8,121 bases of DNA, taken from positions 1 to 8,121 of the forward strand of contig JAHEMX010000042.1 of the NCBI GenBank assembly GCA_024643445.1, read 5' to 3'. The position numbers and the translations under genes are program-made. The notes beneath the pieces were generated by a model. It ran no database searches. It saw nothing but the letters and a program-made list of their open reading frames with translations, and had not been told where the DNA came from. Positions 5,187-8,121 of this stretch are shown here, in pieces (the first letter of the stretch is position 1; the number at the start of each line of letters is the position of its first letter). This DNA comes from Desulfobulbaceae bacterium (GTDB lineage: Bacteria > Desulfobacterota > Desulfobulbia > Desulfobulbales > Desulfocapsaceae).

Positions 5187-6194
5187 GTGCTTATTATTCC
5201 CTATTTCATCCAGCACCAAGGATGTCCGCACCGTTGCCTGTTCTGCAATCAGCATGCAATTGCCGGCCCTGGAAATGGGGCACCGGCCGATCCGGAAGAA
5301 GATTTGAGTCTGTGCGTTGAACGCTGGCTTGGCCGTTCAAAGGAGCCGGGAAAAGCACAGGTCGCTTTCTTCGGTGGGTCCTTTACCTGCCTGGAGGAGA
5401 CCTTGCAGCGACGGCTGCTGGAAGCGGTACAACCCTATATCCGGGCAGGGCGGGTAGACTCGGTAAGAGTGTCGACGCGGCCGGATTGTCTGAGTCCGGA
5501 TATCTGCGAATTCCTGCAGGGATACGGGGTCCGGTCCATCGAACTGGGAGTCCAGTCAATGGATGATGATGTTCTTTTCAAGGCACGCCGCGGACACACC
5601 GCGAACGATGCCAGGGAGGCCATGAAATTACTCGCGGGATCGGGCTTTGCTGTCGGTGTGCAGCTGATGCCGGGACTGCCGGGAGAAACCACCAGCTCAT
5701 TTCTTCATGGCGTTCGGGAGATCGCCGCATATCAACCGGACTTTGCGCGACTCTACCCGACGCTTGTTATAAAAGATACCGAACTGGCGCGACTGTATGC
5801 GATCAGTTCCTGGAAACCGCTTACGCTGCAACGGGCAATCACCTTGTGCAGAAGGGCTCAGGACCTGTTCAGCAGGCGGGGAATCGGCGTTATTCGCATG
5901 GGACTGCAACCTTCAGTCGAGCTCGAGAAGCAGGTTGTCGCCGGCCCCTATCATCCCGCCTTCGGAGAACTCGTGCAGGGACGAAGATGGTATCTCAGGA
6001 CCAGGAAGATGCTCAGGGAAGCTGGCTCCGGCAGGTCACTGACGGTGACGATATCGGATCGGGATTATTCCGCCTTTGCCGGTCCGGGCAGGCAGAACCT
6101 GAAGCGCCTTCGCAGCCTGCCATTTTGCGGTACACTTATTGTGAGGACGGATAAAGCTATGCCACGCGGACAGGTTCACCATGTTATCAGTTAA
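5187..6194 (+). CDS. Elp3-like radical SAM protein without acetyltransferase domain
   Basis: About 335 residues. GCPHRCLFCNQ near the N-terminus gives the CX3CX2C ligands of a [4Fe-4S] cluster that cleaves S-adenosylmethionine. FFGGSF is the SAM-binding GGE/GGS-type motif. ELGVQSMDDDVL, QLMPGLPGE and RLYPTLVIKDTELARLY are typical of the Elp3-like (COG1243-type) radical SAM core. The GNAT domain of true Elp3 is absent; after the barrel only a short tail (SDRDYSAF, NLKRL) remains, normal for these standalone bacterial proteins. The substrate is not known to me. Start is uncertain: GTG 5187 puts IIPYFIQHQGCP close to the N-terminus as in relatives; TTG 5178 overlaps the rnc stop by four bases; GTG 5154 would overlap rnc by 28 bp and add 11 residues. 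The 3' end overlaps the ABC-F start by 14 bp. Confidence 0.86.
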   Translation: MLIIPYFIQHQGCPHRCLFCNQHAIAGPGNGAPADPEEDLSLCVERWLGRSKEPGKAQVAFFGGSFTCLEETLQRRLLEAVQPYIRAGRVDSVRVSTRPDCLSPDICEFLQGYGVRSIELGVQSMDDDVLFKARRGHTANDAREAMKLLAGSGFAVGVQLMPGLPGETTSSFLHGVREIAAYQPDFARLYPTLVIKDTELARLYAISSWKPLTLQRAITLCRRAQDLFSRRGIGVIRMGLQPSVELEKQVVAGPYHPAFGELVQGRRWYLRTRKMLREAGSGRSLTVTISDRDYSAFAGPGRQNLKRLRSLPFCGTLIVRTDKAMPRGQVHHVIS

Positions 6195-8121
6195 TCATCT
6201 CGATATCCGCTACGGCGAGAAACAATTGTTCAGGGATGTCTCCGCCGTTGTCTATCCCGGCAACAGGATTGGACTGGTCGGGGTCAACGGCACGGGGAAA
6301 ACGACCCTGATGAAGATCATGGCCGGGGAAACCGCAACGGATGACGGGATCGTCAATCGCTCCAAGCTCTTTACCGTTGCTTATCTGCCCCAGGAAGCCG
6401 GGGTTTTTGATTCGGCTCGAACCGTCTACGAGGAAGCGGAACAATCATTCGGCACGGCCCTTGCCCTCCAGCAGGAGGCCGCGCATCTCAACAGGCTGCT
6501 GAGCAGGACATCCCCGGAGAGTGAGGAGTTCAAAGAACTTCTTGAACGGCAAGGTGAAATTCAGCATCGGCTCGATGAAAGCGATATCTATACCATCCGG
6601 ACCCGGGTGGAGACCATATTGCACGGTCTAGGTTTCAGCGAAGAGGACCTGCAGCGTCAGGTCTCATCATTCTCCGGCGGCTGGATCATGCGGCTGATGC
6701 TGGCCAAGATGCTTCTTGCCGCACCTTCACTGATGCTGCTCGACGAGCCGACCAATCACCTCGATCTCGAATCACTCACCTGGCTGGAAAACTTTTTGCA
6801 GTCCTACCAGGGGGCGATGGTCATCATCTCGCATGACCGGGCCTTTCTTGACCGTACGGTCAATCAGACCTGGGAGTTGAGCCTGGGCAGGCTCACCGTC
6901 TACAAGGGCAATTACTCTTTTTATGTCACCGAAAAAGAGGAGCGACGCCGGATTGAAAAGGCTTCCTATGACAACCAGCAGGCACAGGTTCGCCAGACCA
7001 TGCGTTTTGTCGAGCGTTTCCGGGCGAAATCCACCAAGGCCCGTCAGGCCCAGAGCAAACTCAAGCAGCTTGAAAAACTCGATCTTATCGAACTCGCAGA
7101 CGACGAGCAGTCAGTCAGGTTTTCCTTTCCGCAGGCCCCCCATTCCGGCCGCGATGTGCTGTCGCTTGAGTCCATAACCAAAACCTACGGCGGCAAAGAG
7201 GTCTTCAGGCCGGTTGACCTGCAGCTGCAGCGGGGCGACAAGGTTGCCATCGTCGGGGTCAACGGTGCCGGGAAAACGACACTTCTAAAAATCATGTCCG
7301 GCCAGCTTGATGCGGACAGCGGGACGCGCCGGCTCGGCAGCGGTGTCCAGATCACCTATTTCGGCCAGCATCAGGCCCAGGAACTCAGTCCCGGGTATAC
7401 GGTCCTGGAGATCATGTCGCACGGTTCGGAAGATCTGACCATCACCCGGATGCGCTCGCTGCTCGGGGCGTTTCTGTTTCGGGGAGAGGATGTGGACAAG
7501 AAGGTATCGGTTCTTTCCGGCGGGGAGAAAAGCCGTCTCGCCCTGGCGCGGATGATCGCGACCCCGGCGAACTGCATGCTTCTCGATGAGCCGACCAACC
7601 ATCTGGATATGAGCTCGCAGGAAGTCCTGCAGGAGGCCATGCGCCAGTACGGCGGTACCATCGTTGTCGTCTCCCACAATCGCTATTTCCTTGACCGCTT
7701 TGTGAACAAGGTTATCGAAGTCAAAGACGGCTGTGTCTCCCTGCATGACGGTAACGTTGCCGACTACCTCTACCACCAGGAGCTTCTGAGCCGTCGCCAG
7801 ACCGAGGAAAAGAAAGGAGGGGAAACCATTTCTTCACCAGAGACAGAGTCTTCGCGCGATAACAAAAAGGAAAAACGTCGCAGGGAGGCTGAACGGCGCC
7901 AGAAAAGGCAGCAGCTCGCCGGTTCCTGGCTGAAAAAGCTGACCGAGGCGGAGAAAAAGGTGGAGAAACTGGAATTGAAAAAGGAAAAGATTGAAAAACT
8001 GCTGGCGGATCCCGCCCTCTACCAGGATCAGGATCGTTGGAGTACGGCAAGCCGGGAGTATGAAGAGTGCCGTCGCCGGATAGATCGCTGGATGGGGCGC
8101 TGGGAAGTAGCCCAGACGAAA
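6181..8121 (+). CDS. ABC-F ATPase, YheS/Rup-like (3' end outside window)
   Basis: The frame is open for 647 codons from ATG 6181 to the window edge. It is a soluble tandem-NBD protein with no membrane domain. NBD1: Walker A GVNGTGKTT (34-42), signature FSGGW (164-168), Walker B LLDEPTNHLD (186-195), His218. A charged linker (about 241-325) contains RFRAKSTKARQAQSKLKQLE, the tRNA-contacting arm, close to E. coli YheS. NBD2: Walker A GVNGAGKTT (359-367), LSGGEKSR (445-452), Walker B LLDEPTNHLD (467-476), His499. The C-terminal Lys/Glu/Arg-rich coiled coil (about 555-647) also matches YheS. Family role (known in general): binds the ribosomal E site and influences stalled translation. A GGACAGG ribosome-binding site (6168-6174 region) precedes the ATG. 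YheS in E. coli is 637 residues, so the stop is probably just beyond the edge. Confidence 0.93.
   Translation, partial: MLSVNHLDIRYGEKQLFRDVSAVVYPGNRIGLVGVNGTGKTTLMKIMAGETATDDGIVNRSKLFTVAYLPQEAGVFDSARTVYEEAEQSFGTALALQQEAAHLNRLLSRTSPESEEFKELLERQGEIQHRLDESDIYTIRTRVETILHGLGFSEEDLQRQVSSFSGGWIMRLMLAKMLLAAPSLMLLDEPTNHLDLESLTWLENFLQSYQGAMVIISHDRAFLDRTVNQTWELSLGRLTVYKGNYSFYVTEKEERRRIEKASYDNQQAQVRQTMRFVERFRAKSTKARQAQSKLKQLEKLDLIELADDEQSVRFSFPQAPHSGRDVLSLESITKTYGGKEVFRPVDLQLQRGDKVAIVGVNGAGKTTLLKIMSGQLDADSGTRRLGSGVQITYFGQHQAQELSPGYTVLEIMSHGSEDLTITRMRSLLGAFLFRGEDVDKKVSVLSGGEKSRLALARMIATPANCMLLDEPTNHLDMSSQEVLQEAMRQYGGTIVVVSHNRYFLDRFVNKVIEVKDGCVSLHDGNVADYLYHQELLSRRQTEEKKGGETISSPETESSRDNKKEKRRREAERRQKRQQLAGSWLKKLTEAEKKVEKLELKKEKIEKLLADPALYQDQDRWSTASREYEECRRRIDRWMGRWEVAQTK

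Noticed and set aside
7285..7776. A 163-codon minus-strand open frame inside the ABC-F gene
   Set aside because: It is opposite the NBD2 Walker A, signature and Walker B motifs and shows no protein motif of its own.
1..8121. CRISPR array, insertion sequence or phage genes
   Set aside because: No regularly spaced repeats, transposase, integrase or terminal inverted repeats were seen.

Overview
The window carries two gene blocks separated by a tRNA gene. It looks like a moderately GC-rich Gram-negative bacterium. Gene content fits a deltaproteobacterial / Desulfobacterota-type genome: rnc followed by an Elp3-like radical SAM gene is an arrangement I associate with that group. No taxonomic marker is present, so this is a moderate inference.

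Left block (1-4124, all + strand). This is an apparent accessory operon: the C-terminal end of a SpoIIE/PP2C-type phosphatase; an 846-residue ABC exporter half-transporter whose nucleotide-binding domain is split by an unusually large insert; an RsbW-like HATPase kinase whose start codon overlaps the exporter stop by one base; a STAS-domain anti-anti-sigma-like protein; and a small Tat-exported FecR-like protein whose reading frame is broken by a probable one-base deletion. Phosphatase, kinase and STAS protein are the three parts of a partner-switching signalling circuit, but no sigma factor is visible. The exporter sits between phosphatase and kinase, so the circuit may control (or be controlled by) the transporter. 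Inside the exporter NBD, the stretch between the Q-loop and the LSGGQ signature appears to contain three diverged copies of the Q-loop/helical-subdomain element. This is the most unusual structure in the window.

Middle (4125-4443). A short non-coding stretch holds a strong hairpin terminator usable from both sides, a tRNA-Cys(GCA) with encoded CCA on the minus strand, and that tRNA's likely promoter.

Right block (4444-8121, all + strand). These are housekeeping genes packed with overlaps or near-zero spacing: rnc (RNase III), an Elp3-like radical SAM protein, and a YheS/Rup-like ABC-F ATPase that runs off the window end. The RNase III departs from the E. coli enzyme at two conserved acidic positions (E38 to Gln, D114 to Cys).
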